Below, one piece after another: positions 12,973-13,845 of a stretch of 13,845 nt of DNA. A model generated the notes under the pieces. That model saw only the letters and a program-made list of their open reading frames with translations, did not search any database and was not told the origin of the DNA. Origin of the DNA: Candidatus Thorarchaeota archaeon (GTDB lineage Archaea > Asgardarchaeota > Thorarchaeia > Thorarchaeales > Thorarchaeaceae); the NCBI GenBank assembly GCA_016841005.1, contig JAEORG010000215.1, positions 1 through 13,845 on the forward strand, in the 5' to 3' direction. Within the stretch, counting starts at the first letter, position 1; each line of letters starts with the position of its first letter. Made by a program: the position numbers and the translations under genes.

Positions 12973-13845
12973 TCTGTTGCGTCCCCTATGACCTCTGTGT
13001 TCATTTCTCACATTAGTATTGCGCGCTGAGCATCTATTAGTACTTGAAGAAGTACCAGTTAAATTTAGTGTGTCCCAGTCGCTTTGTACCTAAATCGATG
13101 TATGGTATAAAAATGAAACTGGATTGTATTCTTTAACCATTTACTTCTAGATTTTTCACTCTCATTTTACTCTTCTATAGTTTAGTTCTTGGGTTAAAAA
13201 CCACAGTGTCGATAAATGGTAAGAGTTCTCTATTTTTCGAATTGTAATTACCTTAATTTTGGATAAATATATAATAATTAGCTATTCTTTTATTCTATAT
13301 TCCTAATATTATTTTATATTAGTTACTATCTAAAGACAGCATTTATTTCGCTACCGATTTAAGTAATCGCAACTTCATAGGCCACATTTCAATTATCCCT
13401 CATAATATTCAAAAATGCTGTATTCCAAGGAATATATCTCGAAAAATATTGTATTCGCTAATTGAGTACATATAACTATCTGATCTCAATAGACTGAATT
13501 ATTTCATACTCAATTACTGTGTACTACTACCTTTTTTCGAGGATAATCAGGGTCATTTAGGTAAAAAATAGATGGATAGACCATATGATACGAAAAGTGT
13601 GTATGAGTAATCTCTGCAATCGAATTATCGTTATGTAAATGGTGATCCATGTTAGGATATGATATATCAAATATCAGAAAATGACAGATATAATATAACA
13701 TTTAATGAACAATTATTTATTATTAGTAAATGTATGATTTGGTATAATACTGTACCATATAAAGCATTTTAATTTAACTAAAATGATAATCAATATAAAT
13801 AGAAGAAAGTAAAAATTGAGGGATAGAAATAATACCTATAATAGA
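12973..13845. other. A+T-rich region without a convincing gene
   Basis: Nothing here reads as a protein. The longest open frame (63 codons, 13701-13510 on the minus strand) has an erratic His/Tyr/Asn-rich translation and no ribosome binding site. The first 100 bases must hold the promoter of the receiver operon, possibly CTAAATTTAACTGG read leftward near 13070-13057. Structures seen are the hairpin GTACTT-GAAG-AAGTAC (13040-13055), the inverted repeat TATTCC-AA-GGAATA (13421-13434), perfect 10-bp arms TAATTGAGTA (13459-13468) and TACTCAATTA (13507-13516), and TGGTA/TACCA (13740-13757). No tRNA-like cloverleaf was recognised. Confidence 0.5.
13106..13113 (+). promoter_or_regulatory. Strong TATA-like box without a following gene
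   Basis: TATAAAAA in the context TGGTATAAAAATG is one of the clearest archaeal-type TATA boxes in the window when read rightward. No reading frame of useful length follows within several hundred bases. It could drive a non-coding RNA or be chance in A+T-rich DNA. Confidence 0.3.

Noticed and set aside
12973..13011. GTG start extending the last receiver by 13 residues
   Set aside because: The extra residues are His/Arg-rich and precede the first beta strand; ATG 12972 matches usual receiver length.
13510..13701. 63-codon minus-strand frame in the A+T-rich end
   Set aside because: His/Tyr/Asn-rich, no ribosome binding site, no family resemblance and composition like the surrounding non-coding DNA.
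1..13845. CRISPR array, insertion sequence, tRNA or rRNA
   Set aside because: No regularly spaced direct repeats, no transposase-like protein with terminal inverted repeats, and no recognisable cloverleaf or rRNA core was found on reading both strands.

Overview
This looks like a chromosomal segment of an archaeon. The case rests on several KaiC-like RecA-superfamily ATPases mixed with stand-alone receiver domains, A/T-rich TATA-like boxes upstream of genes, a PadR regulator with a compact divergent operator, and frequent GTG/TTG starts behind GGAGGTGA-type ribosome binding sites. Arg codons are mostly AGA/AGG and base composition is moderately A+T-rich. An Asgard-type or related lineage is possible, but nothing here fixes the phylum. 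I found no rRNA, tRNA, CRISPR array, transposase or integrase.

Left part (1-7116). A six-repeat FG-GAP/VCBS-like beta-propeller protein (235-1218) converges on a small operon read leftward: a PadR-type repressor (2139-1567) followed by a tiny Met/Cys/His-rich coiled-coil protein (1547-1326). Divergent from PadR is a membrane protein resembling the S component of ECF importers (2309-3091). Two PadR-type palindromes and a half-site lie between them. A leftward pair follows: a LysE-type exporter (4357-3698), overlapped or nearly overlapped by pyroglutamyl peptidase (3680-3072). Next, rightward, come a DUF389 membrane protein (4534-5670), an orphan 106-aa gene (5764-6084), a 50-aa ORF (6194-6346) and an ArsR-type winged-helix regulator (6388-7116). 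The last two lie behind a TATA box and a repeat cluster that looks like an operator.

Right part (7117-12972). This is a signalling island. A leftward run encodes a TPR protein with four C-terminal cysteines at exact 11-residue intervals (11286-9706), a two-domain KaiC-like ATPase whose second P-loop is lost (9628-8210), a CheY-like receiver (8198-7815) and a degenerate RecA-fold protein (7800-7117). Divergent from the TPR gene is a single-domain KaiC-like ATPase with intact Walker motifs (11444-12199). It converges on two more stand-alone receivers (12565-12200 and 12972-12610). There is no histidine kinase, methyl-accepting protein or DNA-binding output domain in the island. The likely reading is a RecA-ATPase/receiver/TPR signalling module that takes phosphoryl input from elsewhere in the genome, or works through ATP-dependent assembly.

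Right end (12973-13845). This is an A+T-rich stretch of almost 900 bases with no convincing gene, one good TATA-like box and several small inverted repeats.

Tail-to-tail gene ends are very tight throughout: one pair overlaps by 20 bases and two pairs abut with no gap.
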